NCBI GenBank assembly: GCA_030522415.1
Contig: CM060126.1
Coordinates: forward strand, 1,167,833 to 1,231,832
Origin: Channallabes apus
Lineage: Eukaryota; Chordata; Actinopteri; Siluriformes; Clariidae
Reading direction: 5' to 3'
DNA length: 64,000 bases
Shown: piece by piece, positions 1-9,168 of the stretch
Position numbering within the stretch: the stretch's first letter is position 1
How the letters are laid out: the number at the start of each line of letters is the position of its first letter
The notes under the pieces: model-generated
Told to the model about the DNA's origin: nothing
What the model saw: only the letters and a program-made list of their open reading frames with translations
The model's database searches: none
Made by a program: the position numbers and the translations under genes

Positions 1-71
1 CCGACCGAGAAATGAATACCGTCACTCTGTGTTCACTTTCACACCACCAATTACAAACCCTGACACTCATC

Positions 72-292
72 ACTTACTCACTCATCATCTACAGTACGCT
101 GCTTTATCCTGTCTGCAGGGTCGCTGGGGCGGAGCCTATCCGCACGAGGTGGGGTACACTCCGACAGGGTGCCAATCCATCTCAGGACACATACACACTC
201 TGAACTGTGGGAGGAAACTGGAGAACCCGGAGAACAACATGTTCACTCCATGCACTCAGAGGCGGGAATCGAACCCGGACCCTGAAGGTGCA
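72..292 (-). mobile_element. tRNA-derived SINE, copy 1 (SINE family 1)
   Basis: Read on the minus strand this has a tRNA-like box B (the plus strand shows GGGAATCGAACCCG at 264-277), then the short SINE body and a tail related to GAGT repeats. Related copies lie at 2711, 18931, 25648, 46660 and 49530, which makes the family assignment firm. The 5' box A region is missing or degraded, so this copy is probably inactive. Short open frames here are chance. Confidence 0.75.
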
Positions 293-1581
293 AAAATAAA
301 TGCTAAAGTTGCACTTTAACTTTTCAAGTTTTCAAGTTTTATCAAATAAATTCACGACAAAAACGAAAGTTTTAACTGCACACAAACTGCTCATGAATAT
401 AAAAGTTACTTATTAAAACAATTCTGGCGGTTAAAAGGTGAAAATATTCATAAAAGTCCACTTCAGGATGTCAGAACAGTAGCCTGGGCGGAAAAATGAA
501 ATCGATGGTTCATTCTTTCCTGCTATTATTGAGATTCCTGTAAGAGATCCAACACCACGGCGCTGACAAATCACAGGTTTATATTAGCGCGCTCCTGCTA
601 ATACGCTATCGTTTCAATAGTAACAGCTCGTTCACATCGACGTGTAAAGCTCCATTGTGTTTGATTACTTATTACTTTAGCAGGACATTAAAGAAAGATT
701 TAGCCTTGAAAGGACATGATTTTAGTGAAATTGGACGTTTTAGCTTTTCAGGTCCAGCCGTGCCTGGTGAGTGAAGGAGAGCGTGCGATGGCAGAAACGT
801 GTCGAAGGAGTTCAAACACAATGAACGGCGTGTCCTTCACCTGCTGGGGTTCTGTTCCTGAAACCACGAAGCCTTCACTGATGCTTTAAATGTGAAGAAC
901 ATCTGAAGGACACACCTGAAGCCGGCAACAAACATCTACGCGAGCGTTCTTCTACAAATGTATATTATTCATTAGCGAAGGAGAAATGAGTCTTGTTTTG
1001 TCTTTATTGGGAATCTATAATGTTATACACACATTAATGTTTGAAGGTTTATTATTTTCCACTAGAGTGCTGCAAAGCTTCTACTCTATAAACGCTGAAA
1101 CTCTTAGACTTCTACAAGATGGGAGAAGATTTCCTTTATTGTCACTGTAAAATATTTATAATGAAATGAAAAGTGCACTACCGCAAAATAAAAACATCTT
1201 CAATTAAATAAATAAATAAATAAATAAATAAACTCAGAAATCCAGACACGGGTGCTCGTGAACTAGTACAGAGACACAGAGTAAAGAATTATAAATAAAC
1301 AGCTAGTAAAAAAAAACTGTTAAATGTTAAAACATCCTCTTTTAAACATCTTTTTAAAACAAAGAATAGTAGGAAATTGAATATTATTTTTATAGGAATT
1401 GCTCTGACGCCCCCCCGCACCCCACCCCCACCCCCCTCCGCTTTCATTCAGACATTTTAATTTAAGACAGGTCGTGCTGTTTATTCCTATAAACGTGATC
1501 AAGATGTTGCTTTTAGACTCAATCGTTAATAAAAGTGTGAAAGCGTAGGAATGTCAGATTTGTGTTTCGTCATTTTGTCCT
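293..1581. other. No gene seen; AT-rich sequence
   Basis: No coding signal or recognised repeat family. It contains a short AAAT-type simple repeat (about 1205-1232) and a C-rich tract (about 1411-1440), which on the minus strand is a run of G tracts. Confidence 0.5.
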
Positions 1582-1588
1582 CATCATT

Positions 1589-1621
<33 letters not shown>
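1582..1621. repeat. (CAT)n microsatellite
   Basis: About 13 tandem trinucleotide units, read directly. Confidence 0.95.
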
Positions 1622-1738
1622 TTAAAAAGGCAAGTATGAGACAACGGCTATTTTAGGAAAGGCAGAATGAAACCTGCAAAAACCCACAGGAAGTGACATG
1701 ACAAACAATAATTAACCATCTGCAGTGACACTGCTCTG

Positions 1739-1741
<3 letters not shown>

Positions 1742-1778
<37 letters not shown>
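1742..1778. repeat. (CT)n microsatellite
   Basis: Uninterrupted CT dinucleotides followed by a short GT run. Confidence 0.95.
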
Positions 1779-1784
<6 letters not shown>

Positions 1785-2153
1785 TTCTCTCTCGTTTCTA
1801 AAAATGGCTCCAACACAGTGTCAATGAAAGTGTCTTTGACACATTGCTGTTAAAATTCCCCACAATGTGCCAGGCTTTGCTGCGGGACGTTTATTTTACC
1901 TGCTTTATCCACTTAGTGTCTTTATTCCTGTCATGGAACTATAACAATTTAATCTATAGTCAAGTTTTAAAAGATTTCACTCAGACATGGTTACAGGTGC
2001 TTTTATACAACAGTTCTAGGAAGAAGAAATTAATATCGATTAAACGAGAGTGGCAGCGGGGGGATGTACAGCACCTACGGGCAGAGAGGGGCGGGTGAAC
2101 CCAGCGGGTAACACATAATGTGACCTGTGACTGGTGTACCTGTGTATCTATTA
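1779..2153. other. No gene seen
   Basis: Non-repetitive sequence with no coding signal or recognised element. Confidence 0.45.
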
Positions 2154-2154
2154 A

Positions 2155-2709
2155 CCCACTCACTCACTCACTCACTCACTCACCCACCCACTCACTCACT
2201 AACTCACTCACCCACTCACCCACTCACTCACCCACCCACCCACCCACTCACCCACCCACTCACTCACCCACCCACCCACTCACCCACCCACCTACCCACT
2301 CACTCACTCACCCACCCACCCACCCACTCACCCACTCACCCACTCACTCACCCACCCCCCCACTCACTCACTCACCCACCCACTCACTCACCCACCCACC
2401 TACCCACTCACTCACCCACCCACTCACTCACCCACCCACTCACTCACCCACCCACTCATTCCCTCACCCACCCTCTCACTCACCCACCCACTCACTCACT
2501 CACCCACTCACTCACCCACTCACTCACTCACTCACTCACTCACCTACCCACTCACTCACCCACCCACTCACTCACTCACCCACTCACTCACTCACCCACC
2601 CACCCACTCATTCACTCACCCACCCACCCACTCAATCACTCACCCACCCACTCAATCACTCACCCACCCACTCACTCACCCACTCACTCACCCACTCACT
2701 CACCCACTC
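2155..2709. repeat. CACT/CACC tetranucleotide array, expanded SINE tail
   Basis: About 555 bp of interspersed CACT and CACC units with a few ATTC-, AATC- and CTAC-type variants. It adjoins, on the correct side, the 3' end of a minus-strand SINE whose relatives end in GAGT repeats (CACT on the plus strand). The array is therefore best explained as expansion of that tail. Open frames of about 200 codons translate as Thr-His-Ser/Pro repeats and are artefacts of the four-base unit. Confidence 0.9.
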
Positions 2710-2710
2710 T

Positions 2711-2826
2711 AGTGCTTATCCTATACCATGAATACCAGTTAGGAAACACCAGTTAGCCCATAACCTGCATGTTTTTGGACTGCGGGTGAAAGCAGAGTGC
2801 CCGAAGTACCGCTACGCCACCGTTTT
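2711..2826 (-). mobile_element. SINE copy 2, internally deleted (family 1)
   Basis: On the minus strand the SINE head (CGGTGGCGTAGCGGT) is followed by the body segment CAGTCCAAAAACATGCAGGTT and then directly by the end segment next to the GAGT-type tail. Much of the body, including box B, is missing compared with the copies at 18931 and 46660. Confidence 0.7.
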
Positions 2827-3167
2827 TATTATTTTTATTTTCTTTAGTATTAAGAGAGATAGAGAACAGAGTTGAGCAACAAAGACTCAACTCATTTCAA
2901 GAGTGTGTGTTGTGTATGTGGATATACTGTATATGTGTGTGTGTGTATGCGTGTGCTCAGCTTTCATTGAAAAGTTTTTGTTAACTTCAGCATCTACTTC
3001 CTCTGACATGTCTTTTTTAGCCCACTCTTTCTCTCTGCCCACCAAGACAGCATTGGCAACAGGGACAGAAAGACAGGAATTCCCCGGATCACAATTCCCA
3101 CACTCATGATGAGCCACAAGCCTCCTCTGATTGAACAGTATGTTACCATGTGAATATAAGTACATCA
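2827..3167. other. No gene seen
   Basis: Non-coding sequence with a short TG/CA run near 2930-2950. Open frames here are short and low-complexity. Confidence 0.4.
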
Positions 3168-3218
3168 TGTGTGTGTGTGTGTGGGGGGGGGGGGGGGGCG
3201 GACGGGGGGGGGGGGGGG
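3168..3218 (+). repeat. GT run followed by two long G tracts
   Basis: A GT microsatellite passes into G tracts of about 16 and 15 bases separated by CGGAC. Such tracts can form G-quadruplexes. Their exact length may be unreliable in an assembly. Confidence 0.85.
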
Positions 3219-3397
3219 TACATCAGGCCATGGTGAACCTGGGGAGTAATCAAGTCTTAATCTGTGAAAGTCGGGTTCAGGGTTGGGCTTTGGGAAATGT
3301 GCAGATGGTGAAGGTAAGGTGTACACAGAATACACTGGGATATTCACAAATATCCACTGCTTTCCATCAACCATCTGAAAGAAGCAAAAGGTAGAGG

Positions 3398-3440
3398 AGG
3401 TGCCACTGTTGGGCCCTTGAGCAAGGCCCTTACCCCTCAT
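3398..3440 (+). mobile_element. Fragment of tRNA-type SINE family 2
   Basis: Contains the body motif TTGGGCCCTTGAGCAAGGCC. The same motif occurs inverted in the better-preserved copy at 31690-31872. Only about 45 bp is recognisable. Confidence 0.55.
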
Positions 3441-3981
3441 TTGTTCCCATCCGCAAAATGGAGTGGAGTGGTGAATCCTGCAATGAGAACAGGAAAGCAT
3501 ACAGTAGCTTTGGTTGGAACGACAAAGCCGGTTCCATTAAAGTCAGATCTGTGTCAGTGAGACACCAAGGGTTTGTGGGTTTGGGGGCTCTGACGTTCCT
3601 CCTCTCGTGGGGATTCTGCTTTATGGGAATCTCCCTTTTGGAGATTTTGCCTTCGAGCAAGTAAAATCAATTGAAGACCACCCAGTTCAGTTTAATGTTA
3701 CGCTTGCCCGCCCCATTTTGTTCATATTAGAGATATTATTGCATTGTGATGGGAATGCCAACTGGGAATGCCAAAGATTTGATACAGATCTCTTTGGTCC
3801 ATTAGATCAGACTGCACATGAGCCTACTGTAGTTATAGTGGAACCTGGAAGAAGCGCAACAGTCCATTAATGATAACTCTGATAATTTTCTGAATAATTT
3901 TCATCATCATTTGATAAGTAAACATTTTTTACACCAAAAAAGTATATATATATATATGTATAGTATCATAAGTATATACAG
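3441..3981. other. No gene seen; left flank of LTR element
   Basis: The two open frames here (69-87 codons) have no recognisable domain. A short TA run lies at about 3942-3956. The last four bases, ACAG at 3978-3981, are the left target-site duplication of the LTR retrotransposon. Confidence 0.4.
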
Positions 3982-4850
3982 TGTTACGTTCCCCTCTAGT
4001 CTAGGGGTGGAAGAGAAGTAACAAAATTAGTTGAGATAGCAAACTTTCATCTAAAAACCTGAATACAATGTTAAATTTTGCTTTTCCCCTGTCCCAACAC
4101 TCCAAAAAGATCACACTAATCTCAAATGCAAAACAAAAGATTTTATTTACAAACTCAAATATCCAAAACAGGGAGCAAAACAAACTTCAGGAGGGAACAA
4201 GGCCAAAATAACAAACATAATAGTTCTAACTTAGTTTTTAAAGAAAATTAGTTAACCTCACAAAAGAAAGTACCAAATAAACAACAGAAGTCTTACCTGG
4301 CTCCCTTACTAAATTAACACAGGAGAAAAAGATGATACAAAAGTAAATGGCGTCCTCCTCCCTACTGCTCCAGATAAAATAAGTAAACAAAAGAACTCAA
4401 TTTCAAGAAAAGATTAGGAACAGGGCTGTAGCAATGACAACTGGTGAAGCAAGACTTAGCACAGGCTAACACCATAGCACAAACAACAAGCAGCATTAGC
4501 AATAGCACACAAGCTAAAGTCTAAGGCAGGAGAAAACAATAGTCTCTGGAGAGCTGGTCAGAAAGCAGGAGGGCACCCTCTCCTAAGCTACTCTGCTCTG
4601 CTCTACTCTGTCCACAATACTCCCTCCTCGTGTCCTTCAGGTGTCTGTAGCCTTTAACTCCACAAAGCTCTCCTCGTTAGCCAATGTGGATCCAGCGGTG
4701 ATTGGTGCAATTAGGCACAGGTGACCTACACCAAGCTGGTAGTGTGGTAGACGAGAAAAAAGGAGAGAACAAAACACCAAAATACTGTAGCATGACAATA
4801 TATGTTTACAATATAATATAAACAAAATAAATACGTCAAAGGACGTAACA
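3982..4850 (-). repeat. 3' LTR of Gmr1-type element
   Basis: 869 bp, matching 12669-13537 except at 4474. It starts TGTTACGTTC and ends GGACGTAACA on the plus strand. A minus-strand AATAAA (4142-4147) is a candidate polyadenylation signal. The 60-62 codon frames here recur in both LTRs and are not genes. Confidence 0.97.
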
Positions 4851-4862
4851 CCCCCATCACCA
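4851..4862 (-). other. Polypurine tract
   Basis: On the minus strand the bases just upstream of the 3' LTR read TGGTGATGGGGG. This is the expected place for the plus-strand primer of an LTR element. It is short and interrupted by T. Confidence 0.6.
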
Positions 4863-4914
4863 ACTTACAACCAATGGATTGTAAATTATTATAGCATCAG
4901 ACACAGTATTACTC

Positions 4915-6212
4915 TCAGTCACCAACATCAAACTCACAAGCCCTGGACAGTGCATCTGCAACCACATTTTCCACTCCTTTCTTGTGGTGGATATCAAGGT
5001 TGTATTCTTGAAGGAACAATGACCAACGCATCAAACGTTGATTAAGATTGCACATTCGGGAGAGAAACACAAGAGGATTATGGTCTGTAAAAACAATGAG
5101 AGGTACACAACTTCCACCCACATAAACTTCAAAATGTTTAAGTGATAACACCAAGGCGAGAGCCTCTTTCTCAATAGTGCTGTAGTTTCTCTGACACTTG
5201 GAGAACTTCTTGGAGAAGTAACAAACAGGATGCTCGACACCTGCATCATCCTCCTGTAACAGGACAGCACCTGCACCTACAGCACTTGCGTCGATTTGTA
5301 ACTTAAATGGAAGAGAAAAGTTAGGGGCAGAGAGAATTGGAGCATTGCATAAAAGGTCTTTCACAGCAATAAAAGCATTCTCACACTGAGAAGTCCAAAC
5401 AAACTTTCTCTCTGTGCTAAGCAAGTCAGTTAAGGGAGATACCACGGTTGCGAAGTTCTTGCAAAAACCTCGATAGTATCCAGCCATCCCCAAGAACCTA
5501 CGTAACTGACGTTTAGTAAGGGGACTAGGAAACTCAGTAACAGCAATCACCTTAGCTGTCACAGGCCTTACACAGCCTTGGCCCACTTTCTTTCCAAGGT
5601 ATGTTACCACAGCTTTAGCAAACTCACACTTTGCTAAGTTGAGTGTTAAGTTAGCACTACATAGTCTTTCAAACACTCTCTCCAAATTAGTGAGATGGTC
5701 TTCCCAATTACCAGAGTAAACCACAATGTCATCCAAATATGCTTCACAATTACACAGTCCGGACAAAACTTTCTGCATGAGCCTCTGGAATGTCGCTGGG
5801 GCATTTCGCATGCCAAACGCCATACAGTTGTACTGTAGAAAATTGTCAGGGGTGACAAACGCAGAGATTTCACACGCTCGTGTAGTCAAAGGAACCTGCC
5901 AGTAACCCTTTAACAGGTCTAGCTTTGTCACATACTTTGCAGCACCAACATTATCTACACAGTCTTCCATTCTGGGTAACGGAAAGGAATCAGGTTTGGT
6001 GATCCTGTTTACCTTCCTATAGTCCGTACAGAAACGAAACGTGGAATCAGGTTTAGGAACAAGTAAGCATGGTGAACTCCACGGACTTTGACTGTGAACA
6101 GCAAGATTGTTTTGAAGCAAGTAATCTACCTCACTTCTCATGATATCCCGCTTTACAGGATTCACTCGATAAGGATGTTGTTTAATAGGAGTAGAATTTC
6201 CAACGTCAATAT
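4915..6212 (-). CDS. pol 3' part: reverse transcriptase and RNase H
   Basis: Second part of the gag-pol frame, cut from the first by the LINE insertion. Numbering from the open stretch beginning at 6216, the RT palm has the first catalytic Asp in TKLD (about residue 100) and the YLDD box at about 160-163. Typical Ty3/Gypsy motifs follow (LGMAGYYRGF, then the tether). RNase H has Asp about 309, Glu in the IEKEAL segment (about 349-351), Asp about 378 in FTDHNP and Asp about 421 in VADALSR, so all catalytic positions appear present. The frame ends with TGA at 4915-4917, 64 bp before the 3' LTR. It has no start codon of its own. Without the LINE and one duplication copy it would be in frame with the upstream part (3343 + 1292 nt, divisible by three). 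Confidence 0.95.
6207..6212. repeat. Target-site duplication of nested LINE (left)
   Basis: CAATAT here and at 9163-9168 flanks the LINE. The base before the left copy and the base after the right copy both belong to the interrupted pol frame. Confidence 0.85.
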
Positions 6213-6433
6213 TCAAGATTCAAGATTCAAGATTCTTTATTTGTCACATGCATAGTTATACAAGTACAACACGCAGTGAAATGTATCCTGAACCGCTCCT
6301 ACTTTGTGCAAATAACAAGAAACAAAAGAAATAATCTATAAATAGAAATAGAGAAAAAAAAAAAAAAAAAGGTGCAAATGTAAACATAATAATAAAGTGT
6401 TTGTGTGTTTGTTTGTAAAGTGTTCTGTGAACT

Positions 6434-6647
6434 AACAGTTCACCCACACACTGCTGTGCTGACATTCCACACTGCACACTGCACTTTAGTCTGGACTGTA
6501 AGCATCACTTGCACTAACATTTATTACATTTATTACATTTATTTATTTATTACATTGCATATGTTAGTGCAAGTGATGCTTACAGTCCAGACTAAAGTGC
6601 AGTGTGCAGTGTGGAATGTCAGCACAGCAGTGTGTGGGTGAACTGTT
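6434..6647. repeat. Perfect 86-bp inverted repeat in LINE 3' UTR
   Basis: The left arm 6434-6519 is the exact reverse complement of the right arm 6562-6647, checked base by base, with a 42-bp AT-rich spacer rich in TTTATTACA. On the coding strand it starts 7 nt after the LINE stop codon. The transcript would fold into an 86-bp hairpin. Confidence 0.97.
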
Positions 6648-6654
6648 ACCAGTC

Positions 6655-9162
6655 CTATGAATGGGAGAGTGGCCCATCATGGTTGAGGAGTCTAATCGCC
6701 TGTGGATAAAAACTCCTCCTGAGTCTCTCCGTTTTGGCCATAATGACCCGGAACCTTCTGCCTGAATGCAGAAGTTTGAACAGTCCGTTATTGGGGTGCG
6801 ACAAGTCCTTAATGATACGAGCTGCCCTGGTTTTACATCTCCTGGTGTAGATGTCCTGCATGGAGGGGAGAGTTAACCTGCAGCAGCGTTCAGCTGCCCG
6901 GATCACTCTCTGGAGGGCTTTCCTGTCCTGTACACAGCTGTTCCCAAACCAGGATGAAATGTTCTGTGTTAGGATGCTCTCAACAGCACCCGAGTAGAAA
7001 GCCTTAAGGACAGCAGGGGAAACCCCAAACTTCCTCAACTGCCTCAGGTGGTACAGACGCTGCTTTGCCCTTTTCGTCTGAGCACAGATATGCTCAGTCC
7101 ATGTCAGATCCTCGGAGATGTGGACGCCCAAGTACTTAAAGCTGCTCACCCTCTCCACTGGAGCTCCATTGATGATGAGGGGTTTGTGGTCCAGTTGTCC
7201 CCTTCTGAAGTCCACCACCAGCTCCTTCGTCTTACTGACGTTCAGTCGGAGGCAGTTTTCTTCACACCATAGTGCCAGGTTCTCCACTTCATCTATGTAG
7301 GCCGACTCATCGTTGTTGGAGATGAAGCCCAGCACCACCGTATCGTCAGCAAACTTAACGATGGTGTTGGAGTCGAACATGGCCACACAGTCTGAAGTGT
7401 AGAGAGAGTATAGCAGTGGAGAGAGAACACATCCCTGTGGAGCACCTGTGTTGATGGTGATGCTGCTGGAGAAGCACTTGCCCACTCTCACCGCTTGAGA
7501 TCTGTCCGAGAGGAAGTCCAACACCCAGGCACACAAGCGTTTGTTAAGTCCTAGATCTCTCAGCTTTGTGAACAGTCTGTTAGGCACTATTGTGTTGAAG
7601 GCAGAGCTGTAATCTATAAAAAGCAATCTCACATAGTTACCTTGCATCTTGTCCACGTGGCTGAGAGTGGTGTGCAGAACATGGGAGATGGCATCCTCTG
7701 TGGATCTGTTGGGTCGGTAGGCGAACTGAAGTGGATCTATGGAGCTGGGGATGGAGGAGGAGATGATGTTTTTTAGCAGACCCTCAAATACCTTCATGAC
7801 CATCGATGTCAGTGCAACAGGCCGGTAGTCATTCAGGCATGAGGGTTTGTTGGTCTTGGGCACGGGGACAATGGTGGATCTCTTGAAACACGCCGGGACC
7901 ACAGACTTCGCCAGGGACTCATTAAAGATACAGGTGAACACACCTGACAGCTGGTCAGCGCAGCAGCGCAGCAGGCGCCCAGAGATGCCATCTGGACCCG
8001 CCGCTTTCCTGGTGTTCACCCTCCTCAGCGCCGTGCGAACGTCGTGCTCTGCGATGCTGATGACGCAATCCTCGCTGATGACGTCATCACTCTCAGTCAG
8101 CAGGCTGCTAGCATTAGCCGCCTGGCTAACCTCGAACCGGGCGAAGAATGCGTTCAGCTCGTTGGCGAATGCAGAGTCGGCGACGATCGTCGTGGTGTCT
8201 TTGGCAACCTTGTAGTCCGTGATTGTGCGTAATCCGTGCCACATGCGGCGTGTGTCACCCTGATGGAAGTGTGATTCAGTTCGCTGTCGGAACCGCCCCT
8301 TAGCTTCCCTCACCGCTCGCCTGACGCTATAAGAAGCCGCTTTGTATGCGCTCATATCGCCGCTAATGAGTGCGGCATTATAAGCAGCGGTCCGGGCATT
8401 CACAGCATCGCGGATCGATCGGTCTACCCAAGGCTTCTGGTTCGGAAACGATTTGAACCTCACTGTCGGGACAACTTCATTTACGAGCGTGCTAACGAAG
8501 CTAACTGCTACATCCGCAAACTCGTTGATGTCTACTGCGCAGGCTCGGAACATGTCCCAATCTACGTCATCGAGCGCGTCCTGTAGCGTAGCTTCTGATT
8601 GGGCAGACCAGCGTTGCACCTCCCTCATGACCGGAGCTTCACGACGAAAGCTTTGTTGATATTCCGGTATGAGGAAAATGGCGTTGTGGTCTGATTTCCC
8701 GAATGCTGGATGTGAAACAGCTTTGTAGCCCCGCTTGTATGGTGTGTAACAGTGGTCCAGAATGTTGAGTCCCCTTGTCGGACATGTAACATGTTGGTGA
8801 AAGTTTGGCATAACCTGTCTGAGGTTCGCTTTATTAAAGTCACCTGCTACAATGTGCGCTGCGTCCGGGTGTTTGTTTTGGAACTCACTCAGCACATCAT
8901 GTAGTTCAGACAGAGCAGTGCCTGTGTCCGCGTGGGGTGGGATGTAGACCGCCGTGGCAATGACCGAGGTGAACTCGCGAGGCAGGTAGAAAGGACGACA
9001 TTTAACACTCAGATATTCCAAATGAGGCGAGCAGCTACTGGAGAGAATGGAAACACTCCTGGCATCGCACCACTTCTTGTTGACCATGAAGCACACACCT
9101 CCACCTTTAGCTTTGTTAGACTCTGCCGTCCTGTCCATGCGGAACACAGAGAATGAGAATGA
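6655..9162 (-). CDS. LINE endonuclease-reverse transcriptase (5' partial)
   Basis: An open frame of about 835 LINE-derived codons, read through to a chance ATG at 9171 in the flanking pol sequence. The N-terminal third is an APE-type endonuclease lacking its first motifs; GDFN (about 110-113) and SDHN (about 160-163) are present. RT follows: AGPDG (about 391-395), the first catalytic Asp in LLFIDYSSAF (about 520), GAPQGCVLSP, FADD (about 607-610) and FKYLGVHIS. The C-terminal region ends with the conserved RRSFYPQAIRLLN-like segment and a TAG stop. There are no internal stops or frameshifts, consistent with a recent insertion. It would nick the target and reverse-transcribe LINE RNA. Confidence 0.92.
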   Translation of the reverse strand, partial: SFSFSVFRMDRTAESNKAKGGGVCFMVNKKWCDARSVSILSSSCSPHLEYLSVKCRPFYLPREFTSVIATAVYIPPHADTGTALSELHDVLSEFQNKHPDAAHIVAGDFNKANLRQVMPNFHQHVTCPTRGLNILDHCYTPYKRGYKAVSHPAFGKSDHNAIFLIPEYQQSFRREAPVMREVQRWSAQSEATLQDALDDVDWDMFRACAVDINEFADVAVSFVSTLVNEVVPTVRFKSFPNQKPWVDRSIRDAVNARTAAYNAALISGDMSAYKAASYSVRRAVREAKGRFRQRTESHFHQGDTRRMWHGLRTITDYKVAKDTTTIVADSAFANELNAFFARFEVSQAANASSLLTESDDVISEDCVISIAEHDVRTALRRVNTRKAAGPDGISGRLLRCCADQLSGVFTCIFNESLAKSVVPACFKRSTIVPVPKTNKPSCLNDYRPVALTSMVMKVFEGLLKNIISSSIPSSIDPLQFAYRPNRSTEDAISHVLHTTLSHVDKMQGNYVRLLFIDYSSAFNTIVPNRLFTKLRDLGLNKRLCAWVLDFLSDRSQAVRVGKCFSSSITINTGAPQGCVLSPLLYSLYTSDCVAMFDSNTIVKFADDTVVLGFISNNDESAYIDEVENLALWCEENCLRLNVSKTKELVVDFRRGQLDHKPLIINGAPVERVSSFKYLGVHISEDLTWTEHICAQTKRAKQRLYHLRQLRKFGVSPAVLKAFYSGAVESILTQNISSWFGNSCVQDRKALQRVIRAAERCCRLTLPSMQDIYTRRCKTRAARIIKDLSHPNNGLFKLLHSGRRFRVIMAKTERLRRSFYPQAIRLLNHDGPLSHS

Positions 9163-9168
9163 CAATAT
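9163..9168. repeat. Target-site duplication of nested LINE (right)
   Basis: CAATAT, the pair of 6207-6212. Confidence 0.85.

Larger units (their letters stand above)
6213..9162 (-). mobile_element. 5'-truncated Jockey-group (L2/Rex1/CR1-like) LINE nested in pol
   Basis: About 2.95 kb on the minus strand with a perfect 6-bp duplication CAATAT. The 3' end (left) is a short tandem tail of about three AAGATTC units, typical of this LINE group, preceded by TTTGTCACATG. The 3' UTR holds an 86-bp inverted repeat and an A-run on the plus strand (about 6355-6370). The body encodes endonuclease and RT. The 5' end is truncated within the endonuclease, so the copy cannot move on its own. It inserted into an already young LTR element and so must be younger still. 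Exact clade (L2, Rex1 or CR1) is not resolved. Confidence 0.9.

Noticed and set aside
72..292. tRNA gene (box B-like motif)
   Set aside because: Box B is the head of a dispersed SINE; there is no cloverleaf or matching acceptor stem. The same applies to the heads at 18931, 25648, 46660, 49530 and 31690.
2120..2756. Two overlapping frames of about 205 codons rich in Thr-His-Ser-Pro
   Set aside because: Translation of the CACT/CACC tetranucleotide array.
4001..4183. 60- and 62-codon frames repeated at 12688 and 13324
   Set aside because: They lie inside both LTRs; identical duplication reflects LTR identity, not coding selection.
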